Source: DASWRT01 sp036403035
GTDB lineage: Bacteria > Pseudomonadota > Alphaproteobacteria > ATCC43930 > CGMCC-115725
Reading direction: 5' to 3'
Length of the DNA stretch: 9,447 nt
Assembly (NCBI GenBank): GCA_036403035.1
Contig: DASWRT010000159.1
Coordinates: forward strand, 1-9,447
This document shows positions 1 through 5,641 of the stretch, one piece after another (position 1 is the stretch's first letter; each line of letters begins with the position of its first letter). The notes under the pieces are model-generated. The model was not told the origin of the DNA and ran no database searches. It saw nothing but the letters and a program-made list of their open reading frames with translations. A program made the translations under genes and the position numbers.

Positions 1-1346
1 CCGGCGGTCGGCAATACGACGCCGACGATGTACGGCCCGATCAGGGAGCCCAGACGGCCGATCGCGGAGGCGCATCCCGAGCCGGTGGCGCGGGCACGAG
101 TCGGGTACAGCTCCGGCGTGTAGGCGTAGAGCACCGACCACATGCCGAACAGGAAGAACTGCATGCACAGGCCGAACCCGATGAGCTGGGCCATGCCGGC
201 GGCGGTCCCGTAGAAGTAGGTCGCCGCCGCGCCGCCGAGCAGCATGAGGATGCAGGTCGGCTTCCGTCCCCATGCCTCGACCAGCCACGCCGCCGCGAAG
301 AAGCCCGGCACGCCCGCGAGCGAGATCAGGATCGTGTAGTAGACGGACTTGGTGACCGCGAACCCGGACTGCTGGAGCAGGGCGCCCAGCCACGTGGTGA
401 GTCCGTAATAGCCGAGCAGCGCGAAGAACCAGAGGCACCAGACCATCGCGGTGCGCCGCGCATAGTCGCCCGACCACAATTCGAGGAACGAGAACCGCCG
501 AGTGGCGACTGCTGTGGCAGCCGCGTCGGTTGCAACCGACGCGGCCGGAGCGGGGGCGGGCAGGGCGCGTCCGCCGAGACGTTCGCTGACCTTTTCCTCG
601 ATGCCGCGCATCACCGCCTCGGCGCGGTCGGCGTGGCCGCGGTCGGCGAGCCAGCGCGGCGATTCCGGCACCAGGCGCCGGATCACCAGGACGAAGATCG
701 CGGGTCCGCCTTCGAGGAAGAACACGTAGCGCCAGTTCGCGACGGAGAGGATGGCGAGGCACAGCAGGCCGGCGGCGATGAAGCCGAGCGGCCAGAAGCC
801 TTCCAGCAGGGCCATGTAGCGACCGCGCTTCCGCGCTGGGATGATCTCGGAGACGATCGACTGCGCGACCGGGAATTCCATGCCCATCCCGAAGCCGAGC
901 AGCACGCGGGCAAGCGCAAGGCTCTCCGCGTCCGATGCCATCCCGCATAGGATGCTGCCGGCGCCCCAGAAGATCATGCTCGTCTGGAACACGATCGACC
1001 GGCCGAAACGGTCTGCCACCATCCCGGCGATCCCGGCGCCGAGAAACATGCCGACGAAGCTCATGCTCGACAACAGGCCGGTCTGCGCCGCGGTGAGCTG
1101 GAATTCGCTCCGGATCGAGCCGAGGACGAAGGTCAGCGTGCCGAGGTCGATCGAGTCGAAGAACCAGGCGGTGGCGATGATGAGGAATATGCCGCGCTGG
1201 TACGAGGTCAGCGGCAGCTGTTCGATGCGCGCGGCGATCGCCGCCGCGTGGGCGGCGCGTGCCTCCGGTGCGGCGGTACGCCGCGCTGCCGCCGCCGCCG
1301 TATCGTGAGCGGTGGATAGCGGAACGGCGTCGGATTGCAGGCTCAT
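1..1346 (-). CDS. MFS transporter, sugar porter/metabolite:H+ symporter type (C-terminus cut by window edge)
   Basis: Inner-membrane secondary transporter of the major facilitator superfamily. The visible 448 codons run without a stop, so only a short C-terminal piece is missing if the protein has the usual 460-480 residues. The ATG at 1346 is preceded on the minus strand by GGGAGGAG. An Ala-rich cytoplasmic N-terminus (about 1-45) precedes TM1. The TM2-TM3 loop carries the MFS signature ADRFGRS (111-117), TM4-5 is followed by ARKRGRY (171-177), and PESPRWL (227-233) follows TM6. An Ala/Pro-rich cytoplasmic loop spans about 250-285, and PELYPTRARATG (411-422) is typical of the sugar-porter/SV2-like branch, which also includes aromatic-acid and nicotinate carriers. 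The substrate cannot be assigned. The gene is divergent from a receiver-like gene and a TetR gene, and may handle the same compound as the ABC importer; that link is inference. A 26-bp palindrome lies within codons 268-276. Confidence 0.93.
   Translation of the reverse strand, partial: MSLQSDAVPLSTAHDTAAAAARRTAAPEARAAHAAAIAARIEQLPLTSYQRGIFLIIATAWFFDSIDLGTLTFVLGSIRSEFQLTAAQTGLLSSMSFVGMFLGAGIAGMVADRFGRSIVFQTSMIFWGAGSILCGMASDAESLALARVLLGFGMGMEFPVAQSIVSEIIPARKRGRYMALLEGFWPLGFIAAGLLCLAILSVANWRYVFFLEGGPAIFVLVIRRLVPESPRWLADRGHADRAEAVMRGIEEKVSERLGGRALPAPAPAASVATDAAATAVATRRFSFLELWSGDYARRTAMVWCLWFFALLGYYGLTTWLGALLQQSGFAVTKSVYYTILISLAGVPGFFAAAWLVEAWGRKPTCILMLLGGAAATYFYGTAAGMAQLIGFGLCMQFFLFGMWSVLYAYTPELYPTRARATGSGCASAIGRLGSLIGPYIVGVVLPTA
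520..545. repeat. Perfect 26-bp palindrome inside the MFS gene
   Basis: The 13-base arm GCCGCGTCGGTTG (520-532) is followed directly by its exact reverse complement (533-545), with no loop. It falls in codons 268-276 of the MFS gene and encodes AASVATDAA within the Ala/Pro-rich cytoplasmic loop between TM6 and TM7, a region tolerant of insertions. A perfect palindrome this long is not expected by chance in a window of this size. Its role is unknown: it could be an inserted palindromic element, an intragenic protein-binding site or an mRNA hairpin. Confidence 0.9.
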
Positions 1347-1403
1347 GCGGCGCTCCTCCCTGTGCCCTGCTCGGCGGCTCTTCCGGTCGCCGAGGCGGTC
1401 GCA

Positions 1404-1445
1404 TTGACCATACGACTTATATTTAACTGATATATCAGATCTGTT
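1404..1445. promoter_or_regulatory. Divergent AT-rich promoter region for the MFS gene and the receiver-like gene
   Basis: A sharply AT-rich block stands out in a GC-rich spacer. On the minus strand, TATAAG (complement of 1416-1421) is a 5/6 match to a -10 box and would start transcription about 60 bases upstream of the MFS ATG; no good -35 is seen at 16-19 bases. On the plus strand, TTGACC (1404-1409) and TGATAT (1428-1433) are spaced by 18 bases, giving a weak candidate for the receiver-like gene. The palindrome at 1427-1438 would lie in the spacer of the leftward promoter and over the -10 of the rightward one. This is inferred from consensus resemblance only. Confidence 0.45.
1427..1438. 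promoter_or_regulatory. Palindrome CTGATATATCAG, candidate operator
   Basis: Perfect 12-bp inverted repeat in the divergent spacer, upstream of the MFS -10-like box. It is immediately preceded by TATTTAA, giving TATTTAACT at 1420-1428; the same 9-mer occurs inverted at 2832-2840 in front of the ABC operon. Location and symmetry fit a repressor site, perhaps for the nearby TetR protein, but the regulator is not proven. Confidence 0.4.
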
Positions 1446-1486
1446 CAGCGTTCGAGTCAAGCCGCGAGAGGCGGGCGAATTGAGAA

Positions 1487-1498
1487 TTCGTTAACGAA
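1487..1498. promoter_or_regulatory. Palindrome TTCGTTAACGAA upstream of the receiver-like gene
   Basis: Perfect 12-bp inverted repeat ending 20 bases before the receiver-like ATG. It contains GTTAAC. In alphaproteobacteria TTAA cores are the half-sites of CtrA boxes (TTAA-N7-TTAA), but no second correctly spaced TTAA is present here, so a full CtrA site is not supported. It may be an operator or chance. Confidence 0.3.
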
Positions 1499-1518
1499 GC
1501 CGGCCGCATGCTCGTAGC

Positions 1519-1938
1519 ATGTCGAGCAATGGCCTGACGGTTCTGGTGGCGGATCGCGATGCCGATCTGCGCCACCTCGCTGCGTGTCCGTTCGAGCAGG
1601 TCGAGGCCGAGGATACGCTCCGGCCGCTATCGATCCTGGCCGAGCGCCCGGACGTAACGCTGCTCTTCTCCGACGTGATGCTGTCGCGGATGAGCGGCGC
1701 CGACATGGCGAGCTATCTCGCCGGCTTGGACTCGAAAGTCGTCGTGCTGCGCGGCGCGACGCGTGGCGTGGAGCGTCTCGACCGTGCGGCGGCGGAGCCT
1801 CCGGCCCGCTCGTGGCTTGCGGCGATATGGCATGCTTTCGGGGCGCCGTTCCGGCTGATGCGCCGCCGCTCCAAGCGGCGGGTGGAGCGGCAGCGCAATC
1901 CCGATTACGGCATCGGACGATCGCCCGCCGCCGGTTGA
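1519..1938 (+). CDS. Small receiver-like (CheY-type, degenerate) protein
   Basis: Predicted 139-residue cytoplasmic protein. Residues 7-80 resemble a two-component receiver domain: strand 1 with acidic residues (TVLVADRDAD, 7-16), a short VEAED segment (28-32), then LLFSDVMLSRMSGADMA (48-64), where D52 occupies the phosphoacceptor position and MSG matches the usual M-x-G turn. The first helix is shortened, and the conserved Lys of the fifth strand is absent because the sequence turns into a basic, Arg-rich tail (about 95-139) with no recognisable output domain. No histidine kinase gene is nearby. The ATG at 1519 has no convincing Shine-Dalgarno sequence and codon bias is only moderately persuasive. 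It may be a degenerate orphan regulator or a decaying gene. No role in the adjacent metabolic operon is visible. Confidence 0.55.
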   Translation: MSSNGLTVLVADRDADLRHLAACPFEQVEAEDTLRPLSILAERPDVTLLFSDVMLSRMSGADMASYLAGLDSKVVVLRGATRGVERLDRAAAEPPARSWLAAIWHAFGAPFRLMRRRSKRRVERQRNPDYGIGRSPAAG

Positions 1939-1963
1939 CAGGGTTCGGCGCGGGCGGTGTAAA
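1935..1963 (+). promoter_or_regulatory. Promoter for the TetR gene
   Basis: A perfect -35 hexamer TTGACA (1935-1940), overlapping the stop codon of the preceding gene, is followed by a 17-base spacer and TGTAAA (1958-1963), a 4/6 match to the -10 consensus. Transcription would start near 1970, leaving a leader of about 75 bases before the proposed TTG start. The assignment is by consensus only. Confidence 0.5.
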
Positions 1964-2046
1964 CAGCAGTCGAACGGGCAAGCGAGCGGGGGCGGCCGAC
2001 GCGGTCCAGATGCGTCTCCCTCCGGCCCGCCACGGGTGCGCGCGCA

Positions 2047-2772
2047 TTGGCAAAACGGAACATCAGCCCGAGATGGCAGCGCGACCCCGAGGGGGTGCGG
2101 CGGCGCATCCTCGATGCCGCGAAGCGTGAATTCTCGGCGCACGGCCTTGCCGGCGCCCGCGTCGACCGCATCGCGAAAGCGGCGGGCGCCAACAAGCGCA
2201 TGATCTACTATCACGTCGGCAAGAAGGACGACCTCTACCTCGCGGTGCTCGAAGAGGCGTACGAGAACATCCGCACAGCCGAGCGACGCCTCGACCTCGA
2301 AACGCTGGCGCCGCCGCAGGCCATCGCTCGCCTCATCGCCTTCACGTGGCAGTATTTCATCGAGAACCCGGAATTCCTCGCGCTGCTCAACACCGAGAAC
2401 CTCGCGGGGGCGCGCAACCTGCGCCGGTCGTCCAAGGTCGCGAGCATGCATTCGCCCTTCGTCGAGATGATCGCGACGGTGCTTTCGCGCGGTTACGAGA
2501 GCGGCGATTTCCGCATGCGGGCCGATCCGGTGCAGCTCTACATCTCGATCGCCGCGCTCGCCTATTTCTACCTGTCGAACAGCGCGACGCTGAGCGTCAT
2601 CTTCGGCCGCGACCTGCTGGCCGAGGAGGCGAAGCGGCGGCGTCTCCAGCACATGATCGACCTCGTGCTCGCCGCGCTCGCAGGCGGCGGCGACGCCGCT
2701 GCGGTCCCGGCCGAATTCGCCGGTAAAACCGCGGGCGAGATCCTGAGCGTTCCGGACCGCAAACTCGGTTGA
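2047..2772 (+). CDS. TetR/AcrR-family transcriptional regulator
   Basis: A 241-residue DNA-binding repressor by family. Residues 17-70 form the TetR N-terminal helix-turn-helix: RRRILDAAKREF (18-29), HGLAGARVDRIAKAAGANKR (32-51) and MIYYHVGKKDDLYLAVLEE (52-70), with the typical Y-Y-x-x-x-K-x-x-L recognition-helix end. The remaining all-helical part is the ligand-binding and dimerisation domain and does not identify the ligand. The start is unusual. An in-frame TAA at 1960 bounds the frame, no ATG or GTG lies between it and the HTH, and TTG 2047 is the only sensible start, although it lacks a clear Shine-Dalgarno sequence. The gene lies directly upstream of the ABC/catabolic operon, whose promoter carries an inverted repeat. 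The simplest inference is that this protein represses the operon and is released by the imported compound or a derivative. Confidence 0.93.
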   Translation: MAKRNISPRWQRDPEGVRRRILDAAKREFSAHGLAGARVDRIAKAAGANKRMIYYHVGKKDDLYLAVLEEAYENIRTAERRLDLETLAPPQAIARLIAFTWQYFIENPEFLALLNTENLAGARNLRRSSKVASMHSPFVEMIATVLSRGYESGDFRMRADPVQLYISIAALAYFYLSNSATLSVIFGRDLLAEEAKRRRLQHMIDLVLAALAGGGDAAAVPAEFAGKTAGEILSVPDRKLG

Positions 2773-2791
2773 CTCCGGCGCAGCCCACGCC

Positions 2792-2821
2792 TTGACCGGC
2801 GGGGCGGACGTTACTTAGTAT
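2792..2821 (+). promoter_or_regulatory. Promoter of the ABC transporter/catabolic operon
   Basis: TTGACC (2792-2797) and TAGTAT (2816-2821) are separated by 18 bases in the 110-base gap between the TetR stop and the permease start. An AT-rich patch (2811-2840) interrupts GC-rich flanks. The -10 overlaps the left arm of the inverted repeat at 2818-2841, so binding there would block transcription. Consensus-based call. Confidence 0.5.
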
Positions 2822-2841
2822 TTATCCAACGAGTTAAATAC
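2818..2841. promoter_or_regulatory. Inverted repeat GTATTTA-N10-TAAATAC, likely TetR operator
   Basis: Two perfect 7-bp arms (2818-2824 and 2835-2841) flank a 10-base centre, a 24-bp site of the size bound by TetR-family dimers. It overlaps the -10 box and the predicted start region of the operon promoter, directly downstream of the TetR gene. The right arm on the minus strand reads TATTTAACT, a 9-mer also found at 1420-1428 in the MFS promoter region. Regulation by the adjacent TetR protein is inferred from position. Confidence 0.6.
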
Positions 2842-2882
2842 GGTCGCCCGGCAGCGGGCCGCCGTCGTTCCGGGAGGAGCGC

Positions 2883-3692
2883 ATGCCGAAGGCGAAAAGC
2901 GGCTCGCGCGCGTTGCGCATCGTCCAGGCGGGCTGGATCAGGCCGATCATCCTCCTGGTCCTGATCGTCGTGCTGTGGGATCTCGCGATCCGCATCTTCC
3001 ACATCCCGCCGTACCAGATACCGAGCCCGATCGACGTCCTGAAGGCGTTGTGGGGGGACTGGCCGCATCTCCTCGCCGAAGCGTGGCCGACGACCTACGC
3101 GACGCTCTGGGGCTTCGCGCTCTCGGCGCTGTTCGGCATCCCCGTCGCGATGCTGATCGCGGGATCGCGCACGGTCGAGAGCTACGTCTATCCACTGCTC
3201 GTCTTCTCGCAGTCGATCCCGAAGATCGCGATCGCGCCGCTGCTGGTCGTCTGGTTCGGCTTCGACATCGTGCCGAAGATCATCTCGGCGTTCCTGCTCG
3301 GCTTCTTTCCCGTCGTCGTCTCGGCGGTGCAGGGCTTCAAGTCGGTCGATCCCGACATGATCGACCTTGCCCGCGCGATGGAGGGGAGCCGCTTGCAGAT
3401 CTTCCGCGCGGTCAGCCTGCCGCACGCGATGCCGGCGATCTTCGCCGGGCTCAAGGTGTCGGTGACGCTCGCGGTCGTCGGGGCGGTGGTCGGCGAGTTC
3501 GTCGGCGCCAATTCCGGCATCGGCTACGTGCTGCAGCGCTCGATCGGTACGTTCGACCTGCCGGCGATGTTCGCTGCGCTCCTGGTGCTGGCGATGATCG
3601 GCGTCGTGCTGTTCTGGATCGTCGATCTGGTCGAGCGATTCGCTATTCCATGGCACGCCAGCCAGCGGCAGGATTTCGTGCTCGCGGCCTGA
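2883..3692 (+). CDS. ABC transporter permease, SsuC/TauC/ThiX type
   Basis: A 269-residue inner-membrane permease of the binding-protein-dependent (BPD_transp_1) family, as found in nitrate, sulfonate, taurine and pyrimidine-precursor importers. TM1 is at about 20-36, followed by the family hallmark YQIPSPIDVL (44-53). A conserved stretch (FSQSIPKIAIAPLLVVWFGF) contributes to the translocation path. The EAA-like coupling loop that contacts the ATPase is DLARAMEGSRLQIFRAVSLP (about 161-180), and GEFVGANSGIGYV (from about 204) is the usual C-terminal signature. About six membrane segments are present and the length is normal. The ATG at 2883 follows GGGAGGAG at ideal spacing. It is the first gene of the operon and is followed by binding protein and ATPase genes, so the importer is complete; the permease probably works as a homodimer. 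The substrate cannot be read from the permease. Confidence 0.96.
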   Translation: MPKAKSGSRALRIVQAGWIRPIILLVLIVVLWDLAIRIFHIPPYQIPSPIDVLKALWGDWPHLLAEAWPTTYATLWGFALSALFGIPVAMLIAGSRTVESYVYPLLVFSQSIPKIAIAPLLVVWFGFDIVPKIISAFLLGFFPVVVSAVQGFKSVDPDMIDLARAMEGSRLQIFRAVSLPHAMPAIFAGLKVSVTLAVVGAVVGEFVGANSGIGYVLQRSIGTFDLPAMFAALLVLAMIGVVLFWIVDLVERFAIPWHASQRQDFVLAA

Positions 3693-3736
3693 CGGCGGCG
3701 GCAAAGCAAGAAGCAAAACGAACAGAGGAGGAAACG

Positions 3737-4720
3737 ATGTTCCGATCCACGGTCGCGGCAGCCGCCGCCTCGGCGCTGCTGTGGTCCGGCCCGGCGCTCG
3801 CCGCCGACAAGGTCGTGCTGATGCTGAACTGGTACGTCTACGGCGAGCACGCGCCGTTCTATTACGGCAAGGCGAAGGGCCTCTATGCCGCCGAGGGGAT
3901 CGATCTGGAGATCCAGGAAGGGCGCGGTTCGGCCGCGACCACCCAGGCGGTCGCCGCCAAGACCGCCGATTTCGGCTATGTCGACGTGCCGACGATGATG
4001 CGCGCCGCGGTCAAGGGCGCGCCGGTCGTCGCGACGGGCGTGCTGCTGCAGACCAGCCCGATGTCGGTGATGGGCTTCGCCGACAAGAACATCCGCAAGC
4101 CCGAGGACATCAAGGGCAAGACCGTCGCGATCACGCCGGCAGACTCGATGACGCAGATCTGGCCGCTGTTCCTCAAGAAGACGGGTCTCACGGAGCGCGA
4201 TTTCCGCACCGTCGCCGGCGACGGCCAGACCAAGCTCAACGCCGTCATCAACGGGCAGGCCGACCTGCTGCTCGGCTACGTGATGGACCAGAGCATGAAG
4301 ATCAAGGACGCAACCGGGAAGAGCGTCTATCCGATCAAGTTCGCCGATTACGGCATCAACCTCGTCAGCTCCGGCCTGATCGCGAACAAGGACTATGTGA
4401 AGCAGCACGAGGATCTGGTGCGCCGCTTCATGGCGTCCACGACGAAGGCGGTCGAGGGCGCCGAGAAGGCGCCGAAGGAGGCGACGGACGCGATCCTCGC
4501 CGCCGATCCGAAGGCCGGGAAGCCGGACACGCTCCAGGAAGGGTTCGAGCTGACGATCCCGCTCTACCGCACGCCGGAGACGAAGAACGAGCGGCCGTTC
4601 CGCGTCACCGACAAGAACATGGCCGACACGGTGTCCGTGATGGTCGAGTACGGCGGGCTGGACGCGAGCGCGAACGAGAACCCGAAGACCTTCTACACCA
4701 ACGATTATCTCCCGAAGTGA
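3737..4720 (+). CDS. ABC transporter substrate-binding protein, NMT1/THI5-like
   Basis: A 327-residue periplasmic ligand-binding protein. Residues 1-22 form a Sec signal peptide with an ALA cleavage site before ADK. The mature protein opens with LNWYVYGEHAPFYYGKAKGL (30-49) and AAEGIDLEI (51-59), then EGRGSAATTQAVAAKTADFG (61-80), the pattern of the NMT1/THI5-like family that includes ThiY-type pyrimidine binders and sulfonate binders. KLNAVINGQADLLLGY (166-181) is a further conserved block. The CCCFC motif of eukaryotic HMP-phosphate synthases is absent, which with the signal peptide supports a transport role. The ATG at 3737 follows AGAGGAGGAA after an A-rich 44-base leader; a longer open frame extends upstream but overlaps the permease gene in another frame. 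The family often imports pyrimidine-like or sulfonate compounds, an odd fit to the downstream sugar-type enzymes, so the ligand remains open. Confidence 0.95.
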   Translation: MFRSTVAAAAASALLWSGPALAADKVVLMLNWYVYGEHAPFYYGKAKGLYAAEGIDLEIQEGRGSAATTQAVAAKTADFGYVDVPTMMRAAVKGAPVVATGVLLQTSPMSVMGFADKNIRKPEDIKGKTVAITPADSMTQIWPLFLKKTGLTERDFRTVAGDGQTKLNAVINGQADLLLGYVMDQSMKIKDATGKSVYPIKFADYGINLVSSGLIANKDYVKQHEDLVRRFMASTTKAVEGAEKAPKEATDAILAADPKAGKPDTLQEGFELTIPLYRTPETKNERPFRVTDKNMADTVSVMVEYGGLDASANENPKTFYTNDYLPK

Positions 4721-4743
4721 GAGGCGGGAAAGGGAGAGCGTAC

Positions 4744-5598
4744 ATGGCGGCGGCCCCGAACCCGGCACGATCCGCTTCGCCCCGGCATCTGCATGTCGTC
4801 GGCGGGGGAGCGACCACGACGACGCCGTCCCGCGCCGTCATCGAGATCGCCGGGGTGTCCAAGACCTACCGGACGCGCGACGGGGAGGTGCCGTCGCTGC
4901 GGCCGCTCGACTTCGACGTGCGCGAGGGCGAGTTCCTCGTCGTCGTCGGTCCGTCGGGATGCGGCAAGTCCACGCTGCTGAAGCTGATCGCCGGCCTGCT
5001 GCCGCCCAGCGCCGGCGAGATCCGGGTCGACGGCAAGGCGATCACCAAGCCGCACGGCGATGTCGGCATCGTGTTCCAGAGCGCGCTTCTGCTGCCGTGG
5101 CGCAACATCCTCGGCAACGTGATGCTGCCGATCGACATGAAGAAGCTCCCGCGCGCCAAGTATCTGGAGCGGGCGAAGGCGCTGCTGTCGATGGTCGGGC
5201 TCGACGGCTTCGAGCGGAAGCTGCCCTGGCAGCTCTCGGGCGGCATGCAGCAGCGCGCCGCGATCTGCCGGGCCCTGGTGCACGATCCGCGCATCGTGCT
5301 GATGGACGAGCCGTTCGGCGCGCTCGACGCGATGACGCGCGAGCGCATGAACGTCGAACTTCAGCGCATCCAGCGCGAGACCGGCAAGACCGTGCTGCTG
5401 ATCACCCACTCGATCCCGGAGGCGGTTTTCCTCGCCGACCGCGTGCTGGTGATGAGCGAGCGCCCCGGCGCGATCGCGGCGATCTATGACGTGCCGCTGC
5501 CGCGCCCGCGCTCGCTGGAGGTGATGGCCGATCCGCTGTTCGTCGAACTGACGCAGACCGTGCGCCGGCATTTCTACGCGCAGGGACACCTCGATTGA
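4744..5598 (+). CDS. ABC transporter ATP-binding protein, SsuB/TauB/ThiZ type
   Basis: A 284-residue cytoplasmic ATPase that powers the importer. All motifs are intact: Walker A GPSGCGKST (69-77), Q-loop Q112, signature LSGGMQQ (164-170), Walker B IVLMDEP with catalytic E189 (184-190), D-loop ALD (193-195) and switch histidine H222. The VGIVFQSALLLPWRNILGNV region (108-127) is typical of the nitrate/sulfonate/taurine subfamily. The first 30 or so residues, rich in Ala, Pro and Thr, form an extra N-terminal extension before the nucleotide-binding domain. The ATG at 4744 follows AGGGAGAG (4731-4738), 23 bases after the binding-protein stop, which indicates co-transcription. No C-terminal regulatory domain is seen. 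With the permease and binding protein it makes a complete importer of unassigned specificity. Confidence 0.97.
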   Translation: MAAAPNPARSASPRHLHVVGGGATTTTPSRAVIEIAGVSKTYRTRDGEVPSLRPLDFDVREGEFLVVVGPSGCGKSTLLKLIAGLLPPSAGEIRVDGKAITKPHGDVGIVFQSALLLPWRNILGNVMLPIDMKKLPRAKYLERAKALLSMVGLDGFERKLPWQLSGGMQQRAAICRALVHDPRIVLMDEPFGALDAMTRERMNVELQRIQRETGKTVLLITHSIPEAVFLADRVLVMSERPGAIAAIYDVPLPRPRSLEVMADPLFVELTQTVRRHFYAQGHLD

Positions 5599-5641
5599 GC
5601 GGCGGCATCGCCCAGGGATTTTCGAAGGAGTGCAGACCATC

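Noticed and set aside
1404..1498. CtrA binding box in the divergent spacer
   Set aside because: TTAA motifs at 1423 and 1491 are far from the required 7-base spacing.
2773..2882. TPP riboswitch, considered because the importer resembles ThiXYZ
   Set aside because: No CUGAGA-type core or THI-box layout is present in the leader; an operator-like repeat is found instead.
2975..3736. Upstream extension of the binding-protein reading frame to 2975
   Set aside because: It overlaps the well-supported permease gene in another frame and is low-complexity Arg-rich; the signal peptide and ribosome binding site fix the start at 3737.
3524..4768. Long minus-strand open frame opposite the binding-protein gene, and similar long antisense frames elsewhere (1627-2652, 5402-6934, 6783-8087)
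   Set aside because: These are shadows caused by high GC. The plus-strand genes have clear family motifs and ribosome binding sites, while the antisense products are Arg/His/Asp-rich with no recognisable domain.
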